The notes beneath the pieces are model-generated. The model was not told where the DNA came from. It worked only from the letters and a program-made list of their open reading frames with translations, and ran no database searches. Shown piece after piece: positions 25,820 through 34,413 of a stretch of 64,000 bases of DNA (position 1 is its first letter; each line of letters begins with the position of its first letter). Both the position numbers and the translations under genes were made by a program. The DNA comes from Streptomyces spinoverrucosus (GTDB taxonomy: Bacteria; Actinomycetota; Actinomycetes; Streptomycetales; Streptomycetaceae): positions 62,001-126,000 of the forward strand of contig NZ_BJND01000026.1 of NCBI RefSeq assembly GCF_006539505.1, read 5' to 3'.

Positions 25820-26608
25820 GTGAGTAACGAACCCATCACGCTGACCGCGGGTGACGCGGAAGTGATCGTGCGGCCGGACAACGGTGGTCGTGTCGCGGGG
25901 CTCCGCGTCGGCGGTACCGAACTTCTTCGCCAGGGCGACCGCTTCGGGTGCTTCCCGATGGTGCCCTGGTGTGGCCGGATGCGCGAGGGCCGGTTCCGCA
26001 GCGGCGCCGTCCAGCATCAGCTGCCGCTCAACGCCCCGCCGCACGCCATCCACGGCACCGCCCGCGACGGCGCCTGGAACACCGCCCGCGTCACGGCCGA
26101 CGAGGCGGTCCTGACGTACGACCTCGTGGACCCCTGGCCCTACTCCGGCCGCGTCACCCACGCGATCGGCCTCACGCCGGACGCCCTGACGCTGACCATG
26201 GCCGTCGAGACGTACGACGACTCCTTCCCGGCGCAGATCGGCTGGCACCCGTGGTTCAACCGGAACCTCGGCGGAGCCGACGTACAGCTCGGCTTCAACC
26301 CCGCCTGGCAGGAGGAGCGCGGCGACGACCACCTCCCCACCGGCAACCGCCTCGACCCCAAGCCCGGCCCCTGGGACGACTGCTTCGGCATGCCCGGCGG
26401 CGTCGACGTCACCCTCACCTGGCCGGAACAGCTGGAGCTGAAGGTCACCAGCCCCGAGGAGTGGGTCGTGGTGTACGACGAGCAGGAGGCCGCCGTCTGC
26501 GTGGAGCCGCAGACCGGGCCGCCCAACGGGCTGAACACCCTCCCGCGCCTGGTCACGCCGCTGGAGCCGCTGGAGGCCATGACGACCTGGAGCTGGAGGC
26601 GGCTCTAA
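25820..26608 (+). CDS. Aldose 1-epimerase family protein
   Basis: 262 aa, GTG start. Galactose-mutarotase-like fold: GGRVAGLRVGGTELL near the N terminus, CFPMVPWCGRMREGRF, HAIHGTARDGAW (first conserved His), IGWHPWFNR (second catalytic His) and CVEPQTGPPNGLN (catalytic Glu). It should interconvert alpha and beta anomers of a hexose or hexose phosphate in the cytoplasm. Eleven bases separate it from pyrE. Confidence 0.9.
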   Translation: MSNEPITLTAGDAEVIVRPDNGGRVAGLRVGGTELLRQGDRFGCFPMVPWCGRMREGRFRSGAVQHQLPLNAPPHAIHGTARDGAWNTARVTADEAVLTYDLVDPWPYSGRVTHAIGLTPDALTLTMAVETYDDSFPAQIGWHPWFNRNLGGADVQLGFNPAWQEERGDDHLPTGNRLDPKPGPWDDCFGMPGGVDVTLTWPEQLELKVTSPEEWVVVYDEQEAAVCVEPQTGPPNGLNTLPRLVTPLEPLEAMTTWSWRRL

Positions 26609-26618
26609 GCTGGTCGGC

Positions 26619-27167
26619 ATGACGGACGTACGTGGCGCGCTGCTGCAGCAGATCAAGGACAAGGCCGTGGTGCACGGCAAGGTGACCCTCTCCTCGGGTC
26701 TGGAGGCCGACTACTACGTCGACCTGCGCCGCATCACCCTCGACGGCGAGGCCGCCCCGCTGGTCGGCCAGGTGCTGCTGGACCTGACCGCCGACCTGGA
26801 CTTCGACGCCGTCGGCGGCCTCACCATGGGCGCCGACCCGGTCGCCGCCGCGATGCTGCACGCCGCCGCCGCGCGCGGCCGGAAGCTGGACGCGTTCGTC
26901 GTACGCAAGGCCGCCAAGGCGCACGGCCTGCAGCGGCGGGTCGAGGGCCCGGACATCGCGGGCCGCCGCGTGCTGGTCGTCGAGGACACCTCCACCACCG
27001 GCGGCTCCCCGCTCACCGCCGTCGAGGCGGTGCGCGAGGCCGGCGCCGAGGTGGTGGCCGTCGCCACGATCGTCGACCGGGCGACCGGCGCCGCCGAGAA
27101 GATCCAGGAGGGCGCCGGGGTGCCGTACCTGTACGCGTACGCGAAGGACGAGCTCGGTCTGGACTGA
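26619..27167 (+). CDS. pyrE: Orotate phosphoribosyltransferase
   Basis: 182 aa. PRPP-binding motif VLVVEDTSTTGGS (about residues 122-134), substrate loop regions LSSGLEADYYVDLRR and GLTMGADPVAAAM, and KAAKAHGLQRRVEG match OPRTase. It joins orotate and PRPP to give OMP in pyrimidine synthesis. Closely follows the epimerase gene and precedes fba, an order common in streptomycetes. Confidence 0.95.
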   Translation: MTDVRGALLQQIKDKAVVHGKVTLSSGLEADYYVDLRRITLDGEAAPLVGQVLLDLTADLDFDAVGGLTMGADPVAAAMLHAAAARGRKLDAFVVRKAAKAHGLQRRVEGPDIAGRRVLVVEDTSTTGGSPLTAVEAVREAGAEVVAVATIVDRATGAAEKIQEGAGVPYLYAYAKDELGLD

Positions 27168-27292
27168 GCGCCGCCTCTTAGAGCATCACGGTTCGTCTGG
27201 GAAGATGGGGCCGACGATGACGTCGCACCCCAGGTCTAGGTCAGGGCCGTAAGTACGCAGAACGCCAACCCGCACATACAAGGAGCGGACAG

Positions 27293-28324
27293 ATGCCCAT
27301 CGCAACCCCCGAGGTCTACAACGAGATGCTCGACCGGGCGAAGGCAGGCAAGTTCGCCTACCCGGCCATCAACGTCACCTCGTCCCAGACCCTGCACGCG
27401 GCTCTGCGCGGCTTCGCCGAGGCCGAGAGCGACGGCATCATCCAGATCTCGACGGGCGGCGCCGAGTTCCTGGGCGGCCAGCACAACAAGGACATGGTCA
27501 CCGGCGCGGTCGCCCTCGCCGAGTTCGCGCACGTCGTCGCCAAGAAGTACGACGTGACGGTCGCCCTGCACACCGACCACTGCCCGAAGGACAAGCTCGA
27601 CGGGTACGTCCGTCCGCTGCTTGCCGTCTCCGAGGAGCGCGTCGCCCGCGGCGAGAACCCGCTCTTCCAGTCCCACATGTGGGACGGCTCCGCCGAGACC
27701 CTGGCCGACAACCTGGCCATCGGCCAGGAGCTGCTCGCCCGCGCCGCCGCCGCGAAGATCATCCTTGAGGTGGAGATCACGCCGACCGGCGGCGAGGAGG
27801 ACGGCGTCACGCACGAGATCAACGACAAGCTGTACACCACGGTCGACGACGCGATCCGCACCGCCGAGGCGCTGGGCCTGGGCGAGAAGGGCCGCTACCT
27901 GCTGGCCGCGTCCTTCGGCAACGTGCACGGCGTGTACAAGCCGGGCAACGTCGTGCTGCGTCCCGAGCTGCTGAAGGAGCTCAACGAGGGCGTCGCCGCC
28001 AAGTACGGCCGGCCGGCCGACAGCAAGCCGTTCGACTTCGTCTTCCACGGCGGCTCCGGCTCCACGGCGGAGGAGATCCTCACCGCGCTGGAGAACGGCG
28101 TCGTCAAGATGAACATCGACACGGACACCCAGTACGCCTTCACGCGTCCGGTCGCCGACCACATGTTCAAGAACTACGACGGCGTCCTGAAGGTCGACGG
28201 CGAGGTCGGCTCCAAGAAGACCTACGACCCGCGGACCTGGGGCAAGCTGGCCGAGGCGGGCATGGCCACGCGTGTCGTCGAGGCCTGCCAGAACCTGCGG
28301 TCGGCCGGTGCGAAGCTGAAGTAG
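27293..28324 (+). CDS. fba: Fructose-bisphosphate aldolase, class II
   Basis: 343 aa, with aaggagcgg as RBS. Class II zinc aldolase: AINVTSSQTLHAAL, VALHTDHCPKDKLDG (catalytic Asp and zinc His), EVEITPTGGEEDGV, FGNVHGVYKPGNV (zinc His) and FHGGSGSTAEEI with NIDTDTQYAFTRP. It cleaves fructose-1,6-bisphosphate in glycolysis and runs backwards in gluconeogenesis. A terminator follows directly. Confidence 0.97.
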   Translation: MPIATPEVYNEMLDRAKAGKFAYPAINVTSSQTLHAALRGFAEAESDGIIQISTGGAEFLGGQHNKDMVTGAVALAEFAHVVAKKYDVTVALHTDHCPKDKLDGYVRPLLAVSEERVARGENPLFQSHMWDGSAETLADNLAIGQELLARAAAAKIILEVEITPTGGEEDGVTHEINDKLYTTVDDAIRTAEALGLGEKGRYLLAASFGNVHGVYKPGNVVLRPELLKELNEGVAAKYGRPADSKPFDFVFHGGSGSTAEEILTALENGVVKMNIDTDTQYAFTRPVADHMFKNYDGVLKVDGEVGSKKTYDPRTWGKLAEAGMATRVVEACQNLRSAGAKLK

Positions 28325-28342
28325 TACCCCGATTTCATCGGC

Positions 28343-28369
28343 CGGGCCCGGCGCACAGCGCCGGGCCCG
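28343..28369 (+). terminator. Terminator of fba
   Basis: Perfect 12-bp stem cgggcccggcgc / gcgccgggcccg with a 3-base loop, 18 bases after the fba stop. Confidence 0.85.
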
Positions 28370-28385
28370 CTGTATACCTGGGGGC

Positions 28386-29849
28386 ATGCCTGATGTCCGG
28401 CTGGCCTCGCCCCAGGGCAAGTGGATCCTGTTCACCACCGTGCTCGGCTCCAGCATGGCCATGCTGGACTCGACCGTCGTCAATGTCGCCCTGCCCCGCA
28501 TCGGCCGCGACCTGGACGCCGAACTGTCGGCCCTGCAGTGGACGGTCAACGCGTACATGCTCACGCTGGCCGGACTGATCCTGCTCGGCGGCTCACTCGG
28601 CGACACCTACGGCCGCCGGAAGATCTTCGTCGTGGGTGTGGTGTGGTTCGCGGTGGCCTCGCTGCTGTGCGGGCTCGCGCCGAACGCGGAGATGCTGATC
28701 GCGGCCCGGGCGCTGCAAGGGATCGGCGGCGCGCTGCTCACACCGGGCTCGCTGGCGTTGATCCAGGCCTCCTTCCATCCCGACGACCGGGGGCGGGCGG
28801 TCGGCCTGTGGTCGGGCTTCGGCGGCATCGGGGCGGCGGTGGGCCCGTTTGTCGGCGGCTGGCTGGTGGACGGCCCCGGCTGGCGCTGGGTCTTCCTGCT
28901 CAACGTCCCGCTCGCCCTGGTGTGCGTCCCGGTGGCCCTGCGGCACGTCCCCGAGTCGGCCGACGGGCGCAAGCACGGCCGCTTCGACGTGCTCGGCGCC
29001 GTCCTGGGCGCCCTGGCGCTCGCCCTGCTGACGTACGCCCTGATCGAGGCGACGGAGGGCACCCTCCTGGTCGCCGTGGCGGCGATCGCGGGCGTGGCGG
29101 CGGCCATCGCCTTCGTGTACGTCGAGAAGCGCCGCCCGGACCCGATGATGCCGCTGGACATCTTCTCGTCGCGCCAGTTCACGGCCGTCAACCTGGTCAC
29201 CCTGTGCGTGTATGCCGCCTTCGGCGGCTTCTTCTTCCTCGCCGTGATCCAGCTCCAGGTGGTCTCCGGCTACTCGGCCCTCGCCGCCGGTACGGCCCTG
29301 CTGCCGACCACGGCCCTGATGCTGCTGTTCTCGGCCCGCTCCGGCGAACTGGGCGACCGGATCGGCCCCCGCATCCCGCTCACCGTCGGCCCGCTGCTGT
29401 GCGGGGCGGGCATGCTGCTGATGCTGCGGGTGGGGCCGGACGCCGCGTACCTGCCGGACGTGCTCCCGGCCCTGCTGGTGCTGGGCCTGGGCATGGTCAC
29501 CCTGGTGGCCCCGCTCACCGCCACCGTCCTGGCCTCCGTGGACGCGTCCCGGGCCGGTCTGGCGAGCGGCGTCAACAACGCGGCGGCGCGGGCGGCGAGC
29601 CTGGTGGCGGTCGCCGCGCTGCCCCTGGTGGCCGGGATGGGCCCGGAGGCGTACCTCAGGCCGGAGGCCTTCGACGCGGCGTTCGGCCGGGCGATGGTGG
29701 TGTGCGCGGTCGTACTGGTCGCCGGGGCGGCGCTGGCCTTCGCGTTCGTACGCCGGCCGGCTCCGGGCTGTGAGCGGCCCGAGTGCCGTACGCACGGAAA
29801 CGTGGTCTCGCCGCCGCTGGAGCGGCCGCGCGCGCGTAAGCGACTGTGA
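28386..29849 (+). CDS. MFS transporter, DHA2 (14-TM) drug exporter family
   Basis: 487 aa with about 14 hydrophobic helices. Motif LDSTVVNVALPRIGRDL in TM1, GGSLGDTYGRRKIF (motif A) and ALQGIGGALLTPGSLALI (motif C region) mark a DHA2 family proton-drug antiporter. The last 35 residues are hydrophilic with RPRARKRL. Likely exports a toxic or secondary metabolite; no regulator is adjacent. Confidence 0.92.
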   Translation: MPDVRLASPQGKWILFTTVLGSSMAMLDSTVVNVALPRIGRDLDAELSALQWTVNAYMLTLAGLILLGGSLGDTYGRRKIFVVGVVWFAVASLLCGLAPNAEMLIAARALQGIGGALLTPGSLALIQASFHPDDRGRAVGLWSGFGGIGAAVGPFVGGWLVDGPGWRWVFLLNVPLALVCVPVALRHVPESADGRKHGRFDVLGAVLGALALALLTYALIEATEGTLLVAVAAIAGVAAAIAFVYVEKRRPDPMMPLDIFSSRQFTAVNLVTLCVYAAFGGFFFLAVIQLQVVSGYSALAAGTALLPTTALMLLFSARSGELGDRIGPRIPLTVGPLLCGAGMLLMLRVGPDAAYLPDVLPALLVLGLGMVTLVAPLTATVLASVDASRAGLASGVNNAAARAASLVAVAALPLVAGMGPEAYLRPEAFDAAFGRAMVVCAVVLVAGAALAFAFVRRPAPGCERPECRTHGNVVSPPLERPRARKRL

Positions 29850-29887
29850 CTGCTCTCCTTCTGCCGTGATGCACCAGACTGGGACAC

Positions 29888-30301
29888 ATGACGATTCACG
29901 AAAACCTCCTCGGGGGACCGCCCCCGACCCACCTCCCCGACGACCCGGAGCCGCGTGAGCTGCTGGCGAACGGGTCCGCGCCCGCCGAGGTCGCGGCGAA
30001 GTACCCGACGTCCTCGCTGGCCTGGGCCCAGCTGGCCGACGATGCGTTCGAACGGGGCAGCGTCGTGGAGTCGTACGCCTACGCCCGTACGGGCTACCAC
30101 CGTGGCCTGGACGCCCTGCGCCGCAACGGCTGGAAGGGCCACGGGCCCGTGCCCTGGGAGCACGAGCCGAACCGCGGCTTCCTGCGCGCCCTGCACGCCC
30201 TCGCCCGGGCGGCGGGTGCGATCGGTGAGCAGGAGGAGTACGAGCGCTGTACGCAGTTCCTGAAGGACTCCTCGCCGACGGCGGCCCAGACGCTGGGTTA
30301 G
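29888..30301 (+). CDS. DUF3151 family protein
   Basis: 137 aa. TIHENLLGGPPPTHLP at the start, then YPTSSLAWAQLAD, SVVESYAYARTGYHRGLDALRRNGWKGHGPVPW and NRGFLRALHALARAAGAIGE match the actinobacterial DUF3151 family, which looks like a short helical repeat protein. Cytoplasmic, function unknown. Commonly linked to fba and the tryptophan catabolic genes. Confidence 0.85.
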   Translation: MTIHENLLGGPPPTHLPDDPEPRELLANGSAPAEVAAKYPTSSLAWAQLADDAFERGSVVESYAYARTGYHRGLDALRRNGWKGHGPVPWEHEPNRGFLRALHALARAAGAIGEQEEYERCTQFLKDSSPTAAQTLG

Positions 30302-30316
30302 TCCGATTTCTTCGCG

Positions 30317-30342
30317 GGCCCGTCTGTGATCAGGCGGGCCTT
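30317..30342 (+). terminator. Terminator after DUF3151 gene
   Basis: Stem ggcccgtctg / caggcgggcc (one non-Watson-Crick pair), tgat loop, then tt. Confidence 0.6.
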
Positions 30343-30446
30343 GCGATGTTCCGGGGCATCCCTGAGGATGCGGGGTGGGGACCGGGGCCCCCGTGTCGGT
30401 AACGGCAGGGGCGGACCGCTACCCGGAGTTACAACAGGAGACAGCG

Positions 30447-31286
30447 ATGTCCCAAGAGGCTCAACTGACGCACGAGCCCGAGACCCCGCATCTCGATTTC
30501 CATGGCACGACGCCGTACGAGGACTACGTCAAGGCGGATGTGCTCACCCACCTCCAGCACACCCTCTCCGACGATCCCGGAGAGATGGTCTTCCTGGTCA
30601 CGACCCAGGTGATGGAGCTGTGGTTCACCGTCGTCGTCCATGAGTGGGAGACCGCCGCGAAGGCGCTCCGCGAGGACGACGTGCCGGTGGCGATTGCGGC
30701 GCTGAAGCGTTCCGTCCGCGAGCTGGAGGCGCTGAACGCCTCCTGGAAGCCGCTCGGGCAGCTGACGCCGGCCCAGTTCAACTCGTATCGCTCCGCCCTG
30801 GGCGAGGGCTCCGGCTTCCAGTCGGCGATGTACCGGCGGATGGAGTTCCTGCTCGGCGAGAAGTCCGCGTCGATGCTGGTCCCGCACCGCGGCGCGCCCC
30901 GGGTGCACGCGGAGCTGGAGAAGGCGCTGCACGAGCCGAGCCTGTACGACGAGGTGCTGCGGCTGCTCGCGCGGCGCGGGCACGCCGTACCGGAGTCCGT
31001 GCTGGGGCGTGACGTGGCGCAGCGGTACGAGGCGTCGGACGAGGTGGAGGCGGTGTGGGCCGCCGTGTACTCCGGCGACCAGAACGCCGAACTCGTCCGT
31101 CTCGGCGAGGCGTTGAGTGATGTCGCGGAGCTGGTGTGGCGCTGGCGCAACGACCACCTGGTCGCCACCCGCCGCGCGATGGGCGCCAAGCCCGGCACGG
31201 GCGGTTCGGCCGGGGTGGCCTGGCTGGAGAAGCGGGCCCGGAAGAACGTGTTCCCCGAGCTGTGGACGGCACGGTCCTATGTCTGA
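30447..31286 (+). CDS. Tryptophan 2,3-dioxygenase
   Basis: 279 aa from ATG 30447, with aacaggagac upstream. TDO fold: HLDFHGTTPYEDYVKADVLTHLQ, VMELWFTVVVHEW, FQSAMYRRMEFLLG (FR/R substrate region), WRNDHLVATRRAMGAK (proximal heme His) and GTGGSAGVAWLEKR. Heme enzyme that opens the tryptophan indole ring to N-formylkynurenine. At the position of the distal active-site His (QHQTSELW in well-studied bacterial TDO) the sequence reads VTTQVMELW, so the His is Thr; indoleamine dioxygenases have Ser there. Stop overlaps the kynureninase start. Confidence 0.92.
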   Translation: MSQEAQLTHEPETPHLDFHGTTPYEDYVKADVLTHLQHTLSDDPGEMVFLVTTQVMELWFTVVVHEWETAAKALREDDVPVAIAALKRSVRELEALNASWKPLGQLTPAQFNSYRSALGEGSGFQSAMYRRMEFLLGEKSASMLVPHRGAPRVHAELEKALHEPSLYDEVLRLLARRGHAVPESVLGRDVAQRYEASDEVEAVWAAVYSGDQNAELVRLGEALSDVAELVWRWRNDHLVATRRAMGAKPGTGGSAGVAWLEKRARKNVFPELWTARSYV

Positions 31287-32466
31287 TCTCTGGGTCAGGG
31301 CCGAGAAGTTGGACGCCGAGGACCCGTTGGCCGGGAAGCGGTCGGCGTTCGTCCTCGACGACGTGGTGTACCTGGACGGGAACTCGCTGGGCGCGCTGCC
31401 GGCCGGAGTGCCGGGCCGGGTCGAGGACGTCGTCCGCCGTCAGTGGGGTGAGCTGCGGATCCGTTCCTGGGAGGAGAGCGGCTGGTGGACCGCGCCCGAG
31501 CGGATCGGCGACCGGATCGCTCCGCTGGTCGGGGCCGCGCCCGGGCAGATCGTCGTCGGCGACTCGACCAGCGTGAACGTCTTCAAGGCGGTCGTGGCGG
31601 CGGTGCGGATGGCCGGTGCGGGGCGGGACGAGATCCTCGTCGACGCCACCACCTTCCCCACGGACGGATACATCGCCGAGTCGGCGGCCCGGATGACGGG
31701 GTGCACGCTGCGGGCGGTGGTGCCGGGTGAGGTGCCCGGTGCGCTGTCCGGGCGTACGGCCGCTGTGCTGCTGAACCACGTCGACTACCGGACGGGCCGG
31801 TTGCACGACCTGCCCGGTCTGACGGCCGCGGTGCACGCGGCGGGTGCGGTGGCGGTGTGGGACCTGTGCCACAGCGCGGGCGCGCTGCCGGTGGGGCTGG
31901 ACGAGCACAGGGTGGATCTGGCGGTCGGGTGCACGTACAAGTACCTGAACGGAGGGCCGGGATCACCGGCGTACCTGTATGTGCGGGCCGAGCTGCAGGA
32001 CCGCTTCGATTCGCCGCTGCCGGGGTGGAACTCGCACGTGGAGCCCTTCGGTATGCGTGCTTCCTTCGAACCGGCGCCGGGTGCGGTGCGCGGGCGGGTC
32101 GGCACGCCGGACATCCTCTCGATGCTGGCCCTGGAGGCCGCGCTGGAGGTCTGGGAGGGCGTGTCGATCGAGGCGGTGCGGGCCAAGTCCCTCGCGCTGA
32201 CGGACTTCTTCCTGGAGTGCGTGGCGGAGTACGTGCCCCAGGGGCGGGTGGAGTCGGTGACTCCGGACGCCCATGCCGAGCGCGGCAGCCAGGTCGCGCT
32301 GCGGTGCAAGGACGCGGGGGAGGTCATGAAGCGACTCATCGAGCGAGGGGTCGTGGGCGACTTCCGGCATCCCGATGTGCTGCGGTTCGGCTTCACGCCG
32401 CTGTATGTGGGGTTCGCGGATGTGGAGCGGGCGGGGCGGGTGCTGGGGGAGGTGCTGGCGCCCTAG
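31279..32466 (+). CDS. Kynureninase
   Basis: 395 aa, ATG overlapping the dioxygenase stop by eight bases. PLP enzyme of fold type I: VYLDGNSLGALP, WWTAPERIGDRIAPLVGA, GDSTSVNVFKA, AVLLNHVDYRTGRLHD, VWDLCHSAGALPV (Asp to pyridine N) and CTYKYLNGGPGSPAYLYV (Schiff-base Lys). Cleaves kynurenine to anthranilate and alanine. With the dioxygenase and the nearby formamidase-like hydrolase it completes tryptophan to anthranilate. The last 18 codon bases plus stop are imperfectly duplicated just after the stop. Confidence 0.93.
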   Translation: MSDLWVRAEKLDAEDPLAGKRSAFVLDDVVYLDGNSLGALPAGVPGRVEDVVRRQWGELRIRSWEESGWWTAPERIGDRIAPLVGAAPGQIVVGDSTSVNVFKAVVAAVRMAGAGRDEILVDATTFPTDGYIAESAARMTGCTLRAVVPGEVPGALSGRTAAVLLNHVDYRTGRLHDLPGLTAAVHAAGAVAVWDLCHSAGALPVGLDEHRVDLAVGCTYKYLNGGPGSPAYLYVRAELQDRFDSPLPGWNSHVEPFGMRASFEPAPGAVRGRVGTPDILSMLALEAALEVWEGVSIEAVRAKSLALTDFFLECVAEYVPQGRVESVTPDAHAERGSQVALRCKDAGEVMKRLIERGVVGDFRHPDVLRFGFTPLYVGFADVERAGRVLGEVLAP

Positions 32467-32480
32467 GAGGTGCTGGTCCC

Positions 32481-33095
32481 CTAGGGGGCATCCCCGGTGA
32501 CGTAGACCCCCGCCGCGGCAGCCGCATACGCCGCCCGCGCGGCGCGCTCCGCGGCGGGGGCGTCGGGGACCACCCCGGTCGTCAGCAACTGGTAGTAGAG
32601 GGGCGCCGACACCGCCCGTACGACCGCCTCCGCGTCCGTGCCCTCCGGCAACTCACCTCTGGCGACGGCCTGTTCCACGCACGGCGCCCACTCCGCGACC
32701 CGCACCTCGTAGAACCGCCGCAGCGCCTGCGCCGTACGTTCGTCGCAGGTCGCGGCGGCGATGACGGCGCGGAACAGCGCACCCTGCCGAGGGTCCGCCA
32801 ACGTCCGCTGTACCAGTGCCGCGTTGGCCCGCAGGTCGCCCAGCGCGGACCCGGTCTCCTCCCGCGGCAGCGACTGCTCGGCCATGTCGGCGAGCAGGTC
32901 GGCGACGAGCCCGGTCACCGAGCCCCACCGCCGGTACACGGTGGTCTTGCCCACCTCCGCGCGGCGGGCGACGTCCGCGAGGTCCATATGAGCGAACCCC
33001 CGTTCGGCAAGCACATCCCCCGCCGCCCGCAGAACGGCCGCACGCACGCGTGCGGTGCGCCCGCCGGGGCGTACGGTGCCGGGTTCGGCGGTCAT
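32481..33095 (-). CDS. TetR family repressor
   Basis: 204 aa. N-terminal TetR HTH: RTARVRAAVLRAAGDVLAERGFAHMDLADVARRAEVGKTTVYRRW (about residues 13-57). The C-terminal ligand domain (AALVQRTLADPRQGALFRAVIAAATCDERTAQALRRFYEVRVAEWAPCVEQA) is of the TetR_C_33/AcrR type. Divergent from the alpha/beta hydrolase gene, with a palindrome in between, so it probably controls that gene and itself. Convergent with kynureninase. Confidence 0.9.
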   Translation of the reverse strand: MTAEPGTVRPGGRTARVRAAVLRAAGDVLAERGFAHMDLADVARRAEVGKTTVYRRWGSVTGLVADLLADMAEQSLPREETGSALGDLRANAALVQRTLADPRQGALFRAVIAAATCDERTAQALRRFYEVRVAEWAPCVEQAVARGELPEGTDAEAVVRAVSAPLYYQLLTTGVVPDAPAAERAARAAYAAAAAGVYVTGDAP

Positions 33096-33143
33096 GGGGG
33101 GCTCCTAGGTCGCGTGAGTAACCTTGTCTCACCAGCGTAAACG

Positions 33144-33160
33144 AAACGGCAGAACCGTTT
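33144..33160. promoter_or_regulatory. Candidate TetR operator
   Basis: Inverted repeat AAACGG-N5-CCGTTT in the divergent spacer between the TetR gene and the hydrolase gene; similar AACGG/CCGTT palindromes are typical of streptomycete TetR autoregulatory sites. Confidence 0.6.
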
Positions 33161-33282
33161 GCTTGCTCCTCACCGAGCGTGACATCCCCATGCAGCCCCA
33201 CGTCACCGGCCTGATACCGTCCCCGCCAACGGCCGATTCCCCCTGGTCCGCCAAATCCTTTACATCGCTGAGAGGTTGGAGC

Positions 33283-34206
33283 ATGCCGGACGACGCCGCA
33301 GCAGCCCGGGCCGCCGCCGAAGAGGAGTCGGCCTTCTCGCATCCGGTCGTCGACCCCGACGTCACGGCCGCGTACGGCGACCACCCCGACCAGGTGATCG
33401 ACTTCTACGCCCCGCGCGGCACGGAGCCCGCGGGGCCCTCCGCCCTCGCCCCGCTCGTCGTGCTGTTGCACGGAGGGTCGTGGCGGGCGCCGTACGACCG
33501 TCGGCACGTCAGCCCGTTCGCGGACTTCCTGGCCCACCGGGGGTTCGCCGTGGCGAGCGTCGAGTACCGGCGGGGTGCGGAGGGGCCGGGCGGGGGCGCC
33601 GGGGCGGCTGCCGGGGCGGTCGCCGGGTCGGGCGCCGGGCCGGTGGCCGGTCGTTGGCCGGAGACCTTCGACGACGTCGCCGCCGCGCTGGACGCGCTCC
33701 CCGCGCTCGTACGGGAGGCCCTGCCGCAGGCCGACCCCCGCCGCATGGTCATCACCGGGCACTCGGCGGGCGGGCAGTTGGCGCTGTGGGCGGCCGCCCG
33801 GCATGTCCTTCCGGCGGACGCCCCCTGGCGCACGGACCGGCCCGCGCCGCTGCGGGGCGTGGTGGCGCTGGCCCCGATCGCGGACTTCTCGGTGGCCGAC
33901 AAGCTGGATGTGTGCGGGGGTGCGGTACGGCAACTCCTGGGCGGCGAGGGACACTTCGCGGAGCGGCAGCCGTATGCCGACCCGGCGCTTCTGCTGCCGA
34001 CCGGCATCGCGACGACGCTCGTCCAGGGGCGCGCGGACGTGGATGTTCCGCAGGCCGTCGCCGAGTCGTACGCGGAGGCGGCGGCGAAGGCGGGGGAGGT
34101 GGTGGGGCTGACCCTGCTGGAGGATGTCGGTCACTTTCCGCTGATCGATCCGGCGGCGGACGCGTGTGCGGTGGTGGCGGAGGAGATTGCGCAGTTGGCT
34201 TGGTGA
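33283..34206 (+). CDS. Alpha/beta hydrolase, probable kynurenine formamidase
   Basis: 307 aa from the ATG at 33283 (gagaggttgg upstream). Esterase/lipase fold with oxyanion motif LLHGGSW, nucleophile elbow GHSAGG, and catalytic His in DVGHFPLID; the acid is probably the Asp in GRADVDVP. The HGGXW and GHSAG combination is that of kynurenine formamidases, and the gene lies beside tryptophan dioxygenase and kynureninase, whose pathway needs exactly this step (N-formylkynurenine to kynurenine). A Gly/Ala-rich insertion (about residues 104-125) is unusual. A general esterase role remains possible. Confidence 0.75.
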   Translation: MPDDAAAARAAAEEESAFSHPVVDPDVTAAYGDHPDQVIDFYAPRGTEPAGPSALAPLVVLLHGGSWRAPYDRRHVSPFADFLAHRGFAVASVEYRRGAEGPGGGAGAAAGAVAGSGAGPVAGRWPETFDDVAAALDALPALVREALPQADPRRMVITGHSAGGQLALWAAARHVLPADAPWRTDRPAPLRGVVALAPIADFSVADKLDVCGGAVRQLLGGEGHFAERQPYADPALLLPTGIATTLVQGRADVDVPQAVAESYAEAAAKAGEVVGLTLLEDVGHFPLIDPAADACAVVAEEIAQLAW

Positions 34207-34277
34207 GCCCTGACTACGCCGGTCGAGGGTTCCCCTCATACCCGTAATGTTTCCCGGTCGGGATTCCTCCGTGGATA

Positions 34278-34297
34278 CCCCTGCCTTCAGGCGGGGG
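34278..34297. repeat. Left-end hairpin of the TnpB element
   Basis: cccctgcc-ttca-ggcggggg stem-loop followed by aggaa; counterpart of the right-end hairpin. Confidence 0.75.
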
Positions 34298-34413
34298 AGG
34301 AAACGGACTCCTGCGGAGCAGGGCAGGGAAAGCCGATTCGCCTCCGGGGTGGATCGGCGTCCACCATCAACTGCCCGCGTATGTTCACAAGTTGATGCGC
34401 TAGTTTGTGAGTC

